NCBI GenBank assembly: GCA_021794835.1
Contig: JAJYQA010000005.1
Location: 29,296 to 66,860, forward strand
Length of the DNA: 37,565 nucleotides
Direction: 5' to 3'
Source: Actinomycetes bacterium
Lineage (GTDB): Bacteria > Actinomycetota > Aquicultoria > Aquicultorales > Aquicultoraceae
The notes beneath the pieces were generated by a model, which saw nothing but the letters and a program-made list of their open reading frames with translations, ran no database searches and was not told where the DNA came from. Of the stretch, positions 22,191 to 29,675 are shown one piece after another (the stretch's first letter is position 1; each line of letters begins with the position of its first letter). The position numbers and the translations under genes were made by a program.

Positions 22191-22773
22191 TTTTCCGGCT
22201 CTCCCGCGCATTAATCACGAGCGACTCAGTTATTATTTTATCGACTGGAAGATCATATTCTTCTTTGGGGATCTTCGGAACAACCTGCACGTCAAAGGCG
22301 ATCCCTATTTTGGGTATCGATGGTTTTAGTTTTTTGAGAAAGCGGTCGTAGTAGCCGCCACCGTAGCCGATCCTGTGGCCATAGGGGTCAAAGGCAATCC
22401 CCGGCACGATAACGAGATCGATTAGGCCGGGCTCGTAATGAAGCGTGTTTTCCGGGCTAGGCTCGGGGATACCATATTTGTTTTTCTCAAGACTGCTTAG
22501 GTCACGTACCTCGCGCAGTATAAGGTGCTTTTTCTCAACGTCGGTGATGGGAAGGATTATCTTTTTCCCCATCTCAATAGCTTCTTGCATCATCCCATGC
22601 GTCGGCACCTCGCTGCCAAAGGCGGCGTAAAAAAGTATTGCGTGCGCGCCCTTAAACTCTGGCAGATTGAAAAGCCTCTTTTTAATCCGCCGGGCCTTCT
22701 CTTTCCGTTTGCTCTCGGATAGCGCATCTCGCTTCTCCCTAACAATTTGCCTTAAAGCCCGTTTTGGCGACAT
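22177..22773 (-). CDS. 5-formyltetrahydrofolate cyclo-ligase
   Basis: This enzyme converts 5-formyl-THF to 5,10-methenyl-THF with ATP. The 198-residue length is standard. Motifs are an N-terminal KRALRQIVREKRDALS, FYAAFGSEVPTH, PGIAFDPYGHRIGYGGGYYDRFL (the ATP/substrate loop, near 130-152), and the C-terminal GIAFDVQVVPKIPKEEYDLPVD. ATG 22773 has no perfect Shine-Dalgarno but conserved residues begin right after it. The 3' end overlaps the PAP2-like gene by 14 bases on the opposite strand. Confidence 0.93.
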   Translation of the reverse strand: MSPKRALRQIVREKRDALSESKRKEKARRIKKRLFNLPEFKGAHAILFYAAFGSEVPTHGMMQEAIEMGKKIILPITDVEKKHLILREVRDLSSLEKNKYGIPEPSPENTLHYEPGLIDLVIVPGIAFDPYGHRIGYGGGYYDRFLKKLKPSIPKIGIAFDVQVVPKIPKEEYDLPVDKIITESLVINARESRKIKST

Positions 22774-22883
22774 GTAAAGCTCTTTCTTGGTCCTTCTCTG
22801 GGAAATATCCTTATCAAAAAGCTGAAAAGCGGTTAAACTTAAAAGAATGTACTAGGACGTTATAGAAATTTTTATAGTGGAGG

Positions 22884-23330
22884 TTGTTGCTCGCCTTGAT
22901 TTTCTTACAGATATTGCAGACATTTCGTCATCTTGCAGTTAACGCGCTCCCGCTATTTATTATAGCACTTGCAGTGTCCGCCGTGTCGGTAAAGCATTAC
23001 CCGGTTCGCTCATATGATAGGCTGCTTAAACAGAACCGCGAACGCACTGTTTTGATATCGGGCCTCTTTGGTGTGTTGCTTCCGGCAACGCCGGCCCTGC
23101 GCATTCCTATGGCTATGCTGGCCAGACAGGGCGGTGCGAAGTGGGCCCAGACGATTGCCTTTATCGCAGGGGCCGGGGCCGGAGCTTCTTCGCTGATTTT
23201 AACACTGATGTTGGGCTTTAAGATTGTAGTTTTAAGGATAATAATAGGCTGCTTTCTTGGCGGCCTTTTATTTGGTCGCCTCGGCGATCGGTATGCTCTT
23301 AAATTATATAAGCATAAAGTGATAATATAG
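22884..23330 (+). CDS. Half-size permease, YraQ/COG0701-like
   Basis: This 148-residue membrane protein has four hydrophobic segments. The centre, SGLFGVLLPATPALRIPMAMLARQ, resembles the middle of the YraQ/ArsP-type permeases. The Cys-containing motif of that family (PLCSCG) is replaced by PATPAL. Full members have two such halves and 300 residues or more, so this is a half-size form or a diverged relative. The start is uncertain: GGAGG at 22879-22883 precedes TTG codons at 22884, 22887 and 22896. Substrate unknown. Confidence 0.5.
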   Translation: MLLALIFLQILQTFRHLAVNALPLFIIALAVSAVSVKHYPVRSYDRLLKQNRERTVLISGLFGVLLPATPALRIPMAMLARQGGAKWAQTIAFIAGAGAGASSLILTLMLGFKIVVLRIIIGCFLGGLLFGRLGDRYALKLYKHKVII

Positions 23331-23396
23331 CAAAAACCACTCCGGTATTATTTGTTTAGTTGATAGTTTAGTTGATATCTAAGCGAGGAGGTATAG

Positions 23397-24713
23397 ATGC
23401 GAATCACAGCTAAATTGGCTGGCAAAATTGAAAACGTTTCACCCGATAAGATACTACACGTAATAGTTAAGCTGCGCCTGATTGAAAAAGAGATCATCTC
23501 AGAGATGATTCAGCGACCGCAGACAAGTATACGGCAGGTGGTAAAGATGGCGAAGTCAATCTCGCTTGCCATCCCCGCCGGGCAGATTGAGCGTCTATCT
23601 CGCGAGCCGTGGGTAGAAAGAATTGAAGAAGACGAGAAGGTCTATGCGGTTCTTGATGAATCAGTTCAGACGGTGGGCGCTCACACTGCTTGGGACCTTG
23701 GCTTTACTGGAAAGAAGGTTAAGATTGCGGTTATAGACACTGGAATTGACCGGGCGCACCCCGATTTTGCAAAACGCATCGTGGCAACCAAAGACTTTAC
23801 GCTTGAGGGATTTAAGGACAGCAATGGACATGGAAGCCATGTCGCTGGAATTGCCGCCGGTGCCGGTATCTCGTCCAAGGGTAGATACCAGGGGATAGCC
23901 CCCGAGGCACTTATCCTTTCTGGAAAAGTTTTAAGGGTTGATGGAAGTGGGCGTATGAGTGATGTCATGGCGGCTGTTGAGTGGGCGGTAAATCTAGGGG
24001 TGGATATCGTAAACCTTTCGCTCTCAACCAGCGGTGCACCTGATGGCGCCGACGCCCTGTCCGAGATATGCGACACTGCGGTCGAAGCTGGCGTAGTGGT
24101 CTGTGCTGCGGCTGGAAACGATGGCCCGGAGAGGCGAACCATCGGCAGCCCGGCCGCAGCACGCCGGGCAATTACCGTAGGTGCCGCAACCGCAAACGGG
24201 CTGGTGGCAGAATTCTCATCTCGGGGTCCAACTGCCGATGGCCGGCTAAAGCCCGAGGTCGTTGCCCCCGGCGTAGATATAATCTCGGCCCGCGCCAAGG
24301 GAACGCGGGCCGGAAAGCCGCTTGATTCTCGATACACCTCGGCTACGGGAACAAGCATGGCGGTATCGCATGTTAGCGGTGTGGTTGCGCTTCTTCTTGA
24401 GGCCAACCGAAAGGCCTCCCCACAGCTCATCAGAGAGGCCCTCCTAAACACAGCGGTTGATCTTAAGGTAGATGACTATGCGCAGGGCGGGGGTATGATC
24501 TCAGCCGAAGCTGCACTTCGCTATGTGCAGACCCACGAAAATCCGTCTGAGCCGATCGACCAGTCACCGCCTCGTTCGGCAACGCTTAGTAAGATAGCCG
24601 ATTTATATGAGTCGATCACCAAAGGAAGGCACAATAAGAGAAAAGGAGCAGGGGCCGCTGCAGAAGATACAGGCTTCTTCGATGAGGCACCGGATGTGAA
24701 CTTTTTGGATTAA
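23397..24713 (+). CDS. Intracellular subtilisin-like protease (AprX-like)
   Basis: This S8 protease lacks a signal peptide. An N-terminal domain (1-88) resembling a propeptide is followed by the catalytic domain. Catalytic residues are Asp114 (IDTGID), His145 (NGHGSHVAG), Asn241 (AAGND) and Ser320 (TGTSMAVSHVSG; the usual Pro after Ser-Met-Ala is a Ser-containing variant). The 438-residue length and architecture match B. subtilis AprX, a cytoplasmic subtilase. The C-terminal 60 residues are charged and unconserved. AGGAGG 7 bases before the ATG supports the start. It is probably transcribed alone; the ABC exporter starts 58 bases later. Confidence 0.9.
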   Translation: MRITAKLAGKIENVSPDKILHVIVKLRLIEKEIISEMIQRPQTSIRQVVKMAKSISLAIPAGQIERLSREPWVERIEEDEKVYAVLDESVQTVGAHTAWDLGFTGKKVKIAVIDTGIDRAHPDFAKRIVATKDFTLEGFKDSNGHGSHVAGIAAGAGISSKGRYQGIAPEALILSGKVLRVDGSGRMSDVMAAVEWAVNLGVDIVNLSLSTSGAPDGADALSEICDTAVEAGVVVCAAAGNDGPERRTIGSPAAARRAITVGAATANGLVAEFSSRGPTADGRLKPEVVAPGVDIISARAKGTRAGKPLDSRYTSATGTSMAVSHVSGVVALLLEANRKASPQLIREALLNTAVDLKVDDYAQGGGMISAEAALRYVQTHENPSEPIDQSPPRSATLSKIADLYESITKGRHNKRKGAGAAAEDTGFFDEAPDVNFLD

Positions 24714-24722
24714 GAAACCATG

Positions 24723-24745
24723 GGTAGAAGCTAGGAGTTAGAAGA
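24723..24745. repeat. GTAGAAGCTAGGAG-type repeat tract
   Basis: Three degenerate TAGAAG/TAGGAG units follow the AprX-like gene, related to the CAGAAG tracts elsewhere in the window. Confidence 0.4.
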
Positions 24746-24771
24746 ATTAAATTACAGAATTATCAATTACT

Positions 24772-25761
24772 GTGGGATCAAAGACGACCATTGAAGTTAA
24801 CGAACTTAAGAAAGAGTATAACGGGCTTGCTGCAGTAAGGGGCATCTCGTTTAATGTTGCGCGGGGCGAGGTGTTTGGCTTCCTTGGGCCAAACGGCGCC
24901 GGCAAGACAACGACCATCAGTATGCTCTGCACTCTTCTAAGACCCACCTCGGGGCATGCAACAGTAAACGGATTTGACGTCACCAGAGATAAGCTTGCCG
25001 TGAGAAGGTCCATCGGACTTGTCTTTCAAGACCCAAGTCTTGATGAGCGGCTTACCGCGCTTGAAAACCTTAAGTTCCACGCCATGATCTACGGCGTTCC
25101 CAAAGCCGACCGTGGCAAACGTATTCCTGAGGTCTTAGAGCTGGTTGAGCTTGCCGGGCGACAAAACGATCCGGTAAAAACATTTTCCGGCGGCATGAAA
25201 AGAAGGCTTGAACTGGCGCGCGGTCTTCTCCACCGACCAAAAGTTCTTTTCCTGGATGAGCCGACCCTGGGTCTTGATCCGCAAACCAGACATCGTATCT
25301 GGGAATATGTTAAACAGCTAAAGATAGAAGAGGGAATATCTATCTTCCTTACAACCCACTACATGGACGAGGCCGAGAACTGCGACCGTATTGCAATAAT
25401 CGACCATGGCCACATTATTGCAATTGATACGCCAGAAGAGCTAAAAGAAAACATCGGCGGCGAAGTTATTATGCTTGCAACTAAGGACAACAAAAAAGCC
25501 GCTGCCGAGATTAGAGAGAGATTCGGCATCTCCGCCGTTGAGGTAAACGGGGACCTCTCGCTGCAAGTTGCCGACGGCAATCATTTCATGCCAAGACTGA
25601 TAAGGGGACTCGAAACTGAGATCACCTCGATCTCGCTTAGAAAACCCACGCTTGAAGATGTCTTTCTTAAGATGACCGGGCGAAGAATAAGAGACGAGAA
25701 AATGGAAGGCATAGATCAGGCTAAAACGCGGGTGCGGGCAAAAAGGGGTCGCTCAAGGTGA
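24772..25761 (+). CDS. ABC exporter ATP-binding protein (DrrA-type)
   Basis: This ATPase of 329 residues has Walker A GPNGAGKTTTIS at about 42-53, the Q-loop GLVFQDPSLDE typical of the DrrA/NodI subfamily, signature FSGGMKRRLELARGL, Walker B VLFLDEPTLGLDP and the H-loop TTHYMDEAE. The C-terminal extension ends in a basic stretch, RVRAKRGRSR. The GTG start 24772 lacks a clear Shine-Dalgarno. The permease gene starts within its stop codon region (GTGA overlap), so the two are coupled. The sequence is distinct from the pair at 11808, indicating a separate exporter. Confidence 0.92.
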   Translation: MGSKTTIEVNELKKEYNGLAAVRGISFNVARGEVFGFLGPNGAGKTTTISMLCTLLRPTSGHATVNGFDVTRDKLAVRRSIGLVFQDPSLDERLTALENLKFHAMIYGVPKADRGKRIPEVLELVELAGRQNDPVKTFSGGMKRRLELARGLLHRPKVLFLDEPTLGLDPQTRHRIWEYVKQLKIEEGISIFLTTHYMDEAENCDRIAIIDHGHIIAIDTPEELKENIGGEVIMLATKDNKKAAAEIRERFGISAVEVNGDLSLQVADGNHFMPRLIRGLETEITSISLRKPTLEDVFLKMTGRRIRDEKMEGIDQAKTRVRAKRGRSR

Positions 25762-26519
25762 AAGCTGCTCTTATGGGAATCTACACCCTTTGGCTGCGAG
25801 ATATTACTCGTTTCTTGAAGGATAAACCAAGAATAGTAAGCTCGGCGGCCCAGCCGCTTCTTTGGCTATTTGTCCTGGGCATGGGCCTTTCCACGGCATT
25901 TGTGCGCGGCGGAGGCGGCAGCCCGCAGTATCTTCGCTTTATATATCCGGGGATTATCTCGATGTCGGTTCTCTTTACGTCGATCTTCTCCGCCGTCTCG
26001 ATTATCTGGGATAGAGAATTCGGGTTCTTAAAAGAAGTTTTGGTCGCCCCGATACCCCGCTGGTCGGTTGCCATTGGGCGCGCCCTTGGCGGGAGCACGG
26101 TTGCGGTTTTGCAGGGTGCGATAATACTTCTTTTCGCACCTATCGTTCACGTATCGTTTAGCGCGTTGCAGCTCATGTCCGCGTTTTTGGTTATGTTTAT
26201 GATCGCCTTTTCCATGACGTCCTTTGGCATATTGATTGCCACACGCATGCAGACGCATGAGGGATTTCAGGTGATCACAAACTTTATCATCTTGCCAATG
26301 TTCTTCCTCTCGGGCGCGATGTTTCCCACTGGGCGGTCGCTTCCCGCCTGGATGCGAGCTTTGGTTCACATTAACCCATTAAGTTACGGTGTTGATGCTC
26401 TGAGGGGAACCTTAGTGGGCATGAGAGGGTTCTCAATCTGGCTTGATCTTTTGATCGTCATCGGCTTCGGCGCAATCATGCTTACAATTGGAGCCTACTA
26501 CTTTGAAAGAACCGAATAG
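25758..26519 (+). CDS. ABC-2 type exporter permease (DrrB-type)
   Basis: This 253-residue protein has six predicted transmembrane segments and the ABC-2 signature VLVAPIPRWSVAIGRALGGS between helices two and three, followed by INPLSYGVDALRG near the C-terminus. It forms the transporter with the preceding ATPase. A GTG overlapping the upstream TGA starts it. Homologues export antibiotics, lipids or polysaccharides; the substrate is unknown here. Confidence 0.92.
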   Translation: MKAALMGIYTLWLRDITRFLKDKPRIVSSAAQPLLWLFVLGMGLSTAFVRGGGGSPQYLRFIYPGIISMSVLFTSIFSAVSIIWDREFGFLKEVLVAPIPRWSVAIGRALGGSTVAVLQGAIILLFAPIVHVSFSALQLMSAFLVMFMIAFSMTSFGILIATRMQTHEGFQVITNFIILPMFFLSGAMFPTGRSLPAWMRALVHINPLSYGVDALRGTLVGMRGFSIWLDLLIVIGFGAIMLTIGAYYFERTE

Positions 26520-26553
26520 CGTGGTTCTTAACAGAACTCAATTTATTCGCTAT

Positions 26554-26580
26554 AATCAGAAGTCAGAAACAAGATACCAG
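26554..26580. repeat. CAGAAG-type short repeats
   Basis: Three degenerate CAGAAG/CAGAAAC units follow the ABC permease, related to the tract at 6703. Confidence 0.45.
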
Positions 26581-26663
26581 ATGTATAGATCTGGTATGTA
26601 GGTTAAATTATTGTTGCGAGCATGCTATGAATTGACACAGGGATTTTGCATTTCGGCTCTTTT

Positions 26664-26733
26664 GTCATTGCGGGGAGCCGATCCCATTCGACTTCGCTCA
26701 GGGCAGGCTCCGGGAGGCAACGTGGCAATCTCA
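26664..26733. repeat. Composite dispersed palindromic repeat
   Basis: The outer part reads GTCATTGCGGGGAGC and CGGGAGGCAACGTGGCAATC. Both are pieces of the widespread CATTGCGAGGAGC...GCAATCTC type of intergenic repeat. Between them, CATTCGACTTCGCTCAGGGC resembles another widely dispersed motif. GGAGCC (26674-26679) pairs with GGCTCC (26706-26711), and ATTGC pairs with GCAAT further out. It looks like one repeat inserted in another. No transposase is nearby. Confidence 0.55.
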
Positions 26734-26786
26734 ATCTGGTTTCTGAAGGGCCGGTAGGCCTGGTCATATTTCTGGTATCTAATCCT

Positions 26787-26859
26787 GCGGGCATAGCTCA
26801 GTTGGTAGAGCATCAGCTTCCCAAGCTGAGGGTCGCGAGTTCGAGTCTCGTTGCCCGCT
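26787..26859 (+). tRNA. tRNA-Gly (anticodon CCC)
   Basis: A complete cloverleaf: acceptor GCGGGCA/TGCCCGC, D-stem GCTC/GAGC, anticodon stem TCAGC/GCTGA with loop TTCCCAA, and T-arm GCGAG-TTCGAGT-CTCGT. The discriminator is T73, as typical for tRNA-Gly. No CCA is encoded. It is followed 20 bases later by a terminator. Confidence 0.97.
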
Positions 26860-26878
26860 CAAAGTTTTAGCAGGTAAG

Positions 26879-26906
26879 AGAAGGTGCCCCTAAAGGCACC
26901 TTCTTT
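26879..26906 (+). terminator. Rho-independent terminator after tRNA-Gly
   Basis: AGAAGGTGCC (26879-26888) pairs perfectly with GGCACCTTCT (26895-26904) around a 6-base loop, with a TTCTTT tail. Confidence 0.85.
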
Positions 26907-26983
26907 AATGCCACCCACCTTTCGGACATTCAGACTGTAAACTAAATGTTGGCAACTGTATACCATAAGTTTACACTGCACCT

Positions 26984-27546
26984 ATGGTTAATTTAATGAG
27001 CAAAACAAAACAGAGGATATTGGGGCTCCTGTTCGCCAACGAAGACCGAGAATTCTACATAAGGGAAATTGCCAGATTAATTGGTGCGTCTCCCGTGGGC
27101 GTGCAAAAAGAGCTCGTGAAGCTTGAACAGGCAGGCATCGTCATTTCTCAAAAAAAGGCATCCAGAAGTTCTACTCGGTAGACAAAGAGAACCCGACTTA
27201 TACAGAGCTCAAAGGTTTGGCTATTAAGTCTTTTGGTGTTGCTCGGATATTAAAAGAGGTTCTTGGCGACATTGAAGGAATCGAGGAAGCTTTTATTTAC
27301 GGCTCTTTTGCCAAGGGAGAAGTAGACGCAAAAAGCGATATCGACCTTTTTGTCATTGGTGACATCGATTATAATGCTTTAAGTAAAGCCGCTCGTACAG
27401 CAAAGGACGTATTAGGTAGGGAAGTTAACTTCGATTTATTTAGCGAAAAAGAATTTTTTGAGAAGCAAAAAGAAGGCAATCCCCCTATAAAGGATATAAC
27501 CAGCGACAAGAGAATTGAATTAATCAAAAATGGCCAAAGAATTTGA
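26984..27546 (+). CDS. HTH-nucleotidyltransferase gene split by a -1 frameshift
   Basis: The first frame gives a 65-residue winged-helix domain (FYIREIARLIGASPVGVQ is the HTH) ending at TAG 27179-27181. The -1 frame gives an MNT-type nucleotidyltransferase with the full active site GSFAKGEVDAKSDIDLFVIG. The frames meet at C-AAAAAAA-GG (27149-27158), where the zero frame reads A AAA AAG. After a -1 slip there, translation continues as GIQKFYSVDKENPTYTELKG into the second domain, giving about 187 residues. The uninterrupted paralogue at 8098 has the same two-domain layout. Whether this is programmed frameshifting, a recent one-base deletion or a sequencing error in the A run is undecided. ATG 26996 is an alternative start. 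Confidence 0.7.
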
Positions 27547-27658
27547 CTTTAGTTTATTGAAGAAGCAAACCGTAGATTAGTTTTAGGTGAAAGATTCGAG
27601 GATATTACTGCGACATTTAATATTGGTTTAATATTGGCTCTGATCGGGCGACTTTAGG
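27530..27658 (+). pseudogene. Possible remnant of a partner gene (HEPN-type?)
   Basis: An ATG at 27530 overlaps the end of the nucleotidyltransferase and encodes only MAKEFDFSLLKKQTVD before a stop. In another frame the following bases continue open as FIEEANRRLVLGERFEDI and on to a stop at 27655. MNT nucleotidyltransferases are commonly followed by a HEPN partner, and this could be what remains of one. The evidence is weak. Confidence 0.25.
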
Positions 27659-28510
27659 CTATTTCTTTTGGCCTGGAAGCTTTTCACCCAGGTCAACAGT
27701 ACTTGTATCATTATTAGCTGCGCCGGGTTCGCCCCTACTTATGATATCCCTTAAAACGACGATCTCGACACGGCGGTTTTTAGCTCGGCCTTCCGGTGTG
27801 TCGTTTGGGGCCACTGGTCTATACTTGCCATAGCCGGATGCCGAAAGGTGGTCACTTGCCTGGGGATATTTTGATATCCAATACATAATAACACTGACCG
27901 CTCTATCTGTAGATAGCTGCCAGTTAGACGGGTATTTGTCGGTGTGGATCGGGACGTTGTCGGTATATCCCTCAACCTTTATGTACTTGTTAGAAGTAAG
28001 AAGGATTCCCGCGAGGTCGTCGAGTATTGCTTGGGCATCTGGCGAGAGGTCAGCTTTGCCCGACGCAAATAAGATTTTATCAGAAAGGTTTATTACAATG
28101 CCTCGGGCATCTTCTTTTACCTTTAGACCAGCCGATATACCCTTGGCCTTAGCATATTCCTGTATCTTGTTTAGCATGTTGGCAAATTCATGCTCTTCTT
28201 TAGCATTTCTTACGTTTAAGACTTGCTCTTTAGGTACCGTTGCGCCGTTTTTGTTCTTTGCGGCAGTATCTTTTGATTTTCCGCCGGCCATAGTGTTGGG
28301 GATAAAGGATGTGTTGCTTGGCGCAAGGCCCAAAGCCGATTTTAGCGATTGGGCCAACGCCTGGTATTTAGATGCATCAACGCTTGACATAGCATACATA
28401 ATGACAAAAAAAGCCATTAAAAGGGTGATTAGGTCGGCGTAGGTAAGGAGCCATCGCTCCATGCCAGCAGAGCCGGATCCATGTTCTTCGTTTTTTTTGG
28501 GTCTTCCCAT
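27659..28510 (-). CDS. motB: Flagellar motor stator protein MotB
   Basis: MotB anchors the stator to peptidoglycan and forms the ion channel with MotA. The 283-residue protein has the single helix WLLTYADLITLLMAFFVIMY, with the ion-binding Asp at about residue 26. A linker follows, then an OmpA/MotB domain with ILFASGKADLSPDAQ, VEGYTDNVP and NRRVEIVVL. AAGGAG lies 7 bases before the ATG. It follows motA after 18 bases. No other flagellar gene is in the window, so this is an orphan stator operon. Confidence 0.95.
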   Translation of the reverse strand: MGRPKKNEEHGSGSAGMERWLLTYADLITLLMAFFVIMYAMSSVDASKYQALAQSLKSALGLAPSNTSFIPNTMAGGKSKDTAAKNKNGATVPKEQVLNVRNAKEEHEFANMLNKIQEYAKAKGISAGLKVKEDARGIVINLSDKILFASGKADLSPDAQAILDDLAGILLTSNKYIKVEGYTDNVPIHTDKYPSNWQLSTDRAVSVIMYWISKYPQASDHLSASGYGKYRPVAPNDTPEGRAKNRRVEIVVLRDIISRGEPGAANNDTSTVDLGEKLPGQKK

Positions 28511-28528
28511 CTGCTACTCCTTCGCAGC

Positions 28529-29308
28529 TTATACCGTAACCACTTGTTCGTCGCTTTTGCTCCGATCGACCGGCGGCAAGAACGACTTAAGCCTGTCCTC
28601 GATGATGCGAGGGCTCTCGCCAGCCTGGATTGAGAGTACTCCCTCAATGATGATTTCTCTTGCGATCGACTCTTGGTTGCTGCGAACTTTGAGCTTTGAT
28701 GAGATTGGTAGCCAGAAGATGTTTGCGGAAGATACACCATAAAATGTTGCGATAAATGCGGTAGCTATTGCTTGGCCTAGGTTTCCGTCACTTAGCTGTC
28801 CAAGGACGTGAACCAGACCCATAACCGTGCCGATAATTCCCATCGTGGGAGCGTAACCGCCCGCCGATTCGAAGAATTTGATACCGGTCTGGTGTCTTTC
28901 CTGCATTAGGTCGAGTTCAGTTCTAAGTATTGATTTGGTAACCTCGTAATCGGTGCCGTCGACGATGAGGGTGACTCCCTGCCTTAGGAAATCGTCCTCA
29001 AGATCTTCGAGCATATTCTCAAGTTTTAGAATCCCCTCGCGCCTAGCTGTTTCGGCCAGCTCAACGATAGCCCTAATTATTTCGCTGGAATCTTTTTGCC
29101 TCTCCCTAATAGCTACCTTTAGCCAAGCTGGCAGCTTCATGAAATCCCTGAGGGGAAAACAGGTCATGGTGGCGCCGAGCGTGCCACCAAAAACAATTAT
29201 CGCGGCCGATATGTTGACGAGTGAGACTAGATGCCCACCCTCTATTACAACGGAGAATAGCAACGAAAAAACAGCGAGAACTACCCCGATAATTGTTGCT
29301 AGGTCCAT
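28529..29308 (-). CDS. motA: Flagellar motor stator protein MotA
   Basis: MotA is the torque-generating stator subunit. The 259-residue protein has four transmembrane segments. The cytoplasmic loop (about 70-150) has the charged residues that interact with FliG (LLRTELDLMQERHQTG region). The second half carries SAGGYAPTMGIIGTVMGLVHVLG, the conserved MotA/ExbB/TolQ segment with the proline near TM3. ATG 29308 is preceded by GAGAGGAC 5 bases away. It heads the motA-motB operon, with a sigma-28-like promoter 70 bases upstream. Confidence 0.95.
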   Translation of the reverse strand: MDLATIIGVVLAVFSLLFSVVIEGGHLVSLVNISAAIIVFGGTLGATMTCFPLRDFMKLPAWLKVAIRERQKDSSEIIRAIVELAETARREGILKLENMLEDLEDDFLRQGVTLIVDGTDYEVTKSILRTELDLMQERHQTGIKFFESAGGYAPTMGIIGTVMGLVHVLGQLSDGNLGQAIATAFIATFYGVSSANIFWLPISSKLKVRSNQESIAREIIIEGVLSIQAGESPRIIEDRLKSFLPPVDRSKSDEQVVTV

Positions 29309-29377
29309 TAATTGTCCTCTCTAAAGATATGTATTTAAAGGTATTAAACCTGGTAGTATAGCTACATTACATATGCT

Positions 29378-29405
29378 ATATCGGCAATTAGGGGTTTATC
29401 CTTGA
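29378..29405 (-). promoter_or_regulatory. Putative sigma-28 (SigD/FliA-type) promoter for motAB
   Basis: On the minus strand, GCCGATAT (29378-29385) exactly matches the -10 of Bacillus SigD-type promoters. TCAA (29402-29405) lies 16 bases upstream, near the TAAA -35. The site is about 70 bases before motA. Consensus is from the known SigD regulon; function here is inferred. Confidence 0.5.
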
Positions 29406-29491
29406 GGGTCCTAATAGCTAATTTTACCTGGGATTCCTTGCCATAAATTGTCATATAATACCAGTTGAGGTAGAATCTATATAGAGGGGTT

Positions 29492-29647
29492 GTGAAGTTG
29501 CCGATTGTTCAAATAAATCCAGCTAAATTAAGTCACCTGCATGTTTACTTGCTGCTTGGGATACTGGCGGCCCAGTGGATTGTCGTGCCGTTCGGGGCTG
29601 CCTTATACCGCTACTATATAGCCCGCAGAACTAAGAGGGGGATATAG
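29492..29647 (+). CDS. Small single-helix membrane protein (51 residues)
   Basis: This short gene starts with GTG after AGAGGGG and encodes MKLPIVQINPAKLSHLHVYL, then a hydrophobic helix (LLGILAAQWIVVPFGAALYR) and a basic end, YYIARRTKRGI. A TATAAT box at 29454-29459 sits 38 bases upstream, without a good -35. The gene is divergent from motA and convergent with the PASTA kinase gene. No family is recognised. The ribosome site, the amphipathic composition and the basic tail support translation. Confidence 0.5.
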   Translation: MKLPIVQINPAKLSHLHVYLLLGILAAQWIVVPFGAALYRYYIARRTKRGI

Positions 29648-29675
29648 CTATAAGCTTACAACTAGCGCGGTTTGT

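Noticed and set aside
23681-24451. 256-codon minus-strand open frame
   Set aside because: It lies antisense to the AprX-like protease, has low-complexity composition and no ribosome site or family.
26646-26870. 74-codon open frame across the repeat and tRNA-Gly
   Set aside because: It reads through the composite repeat and the tRNA gene, so it cannot be a real protein gene.
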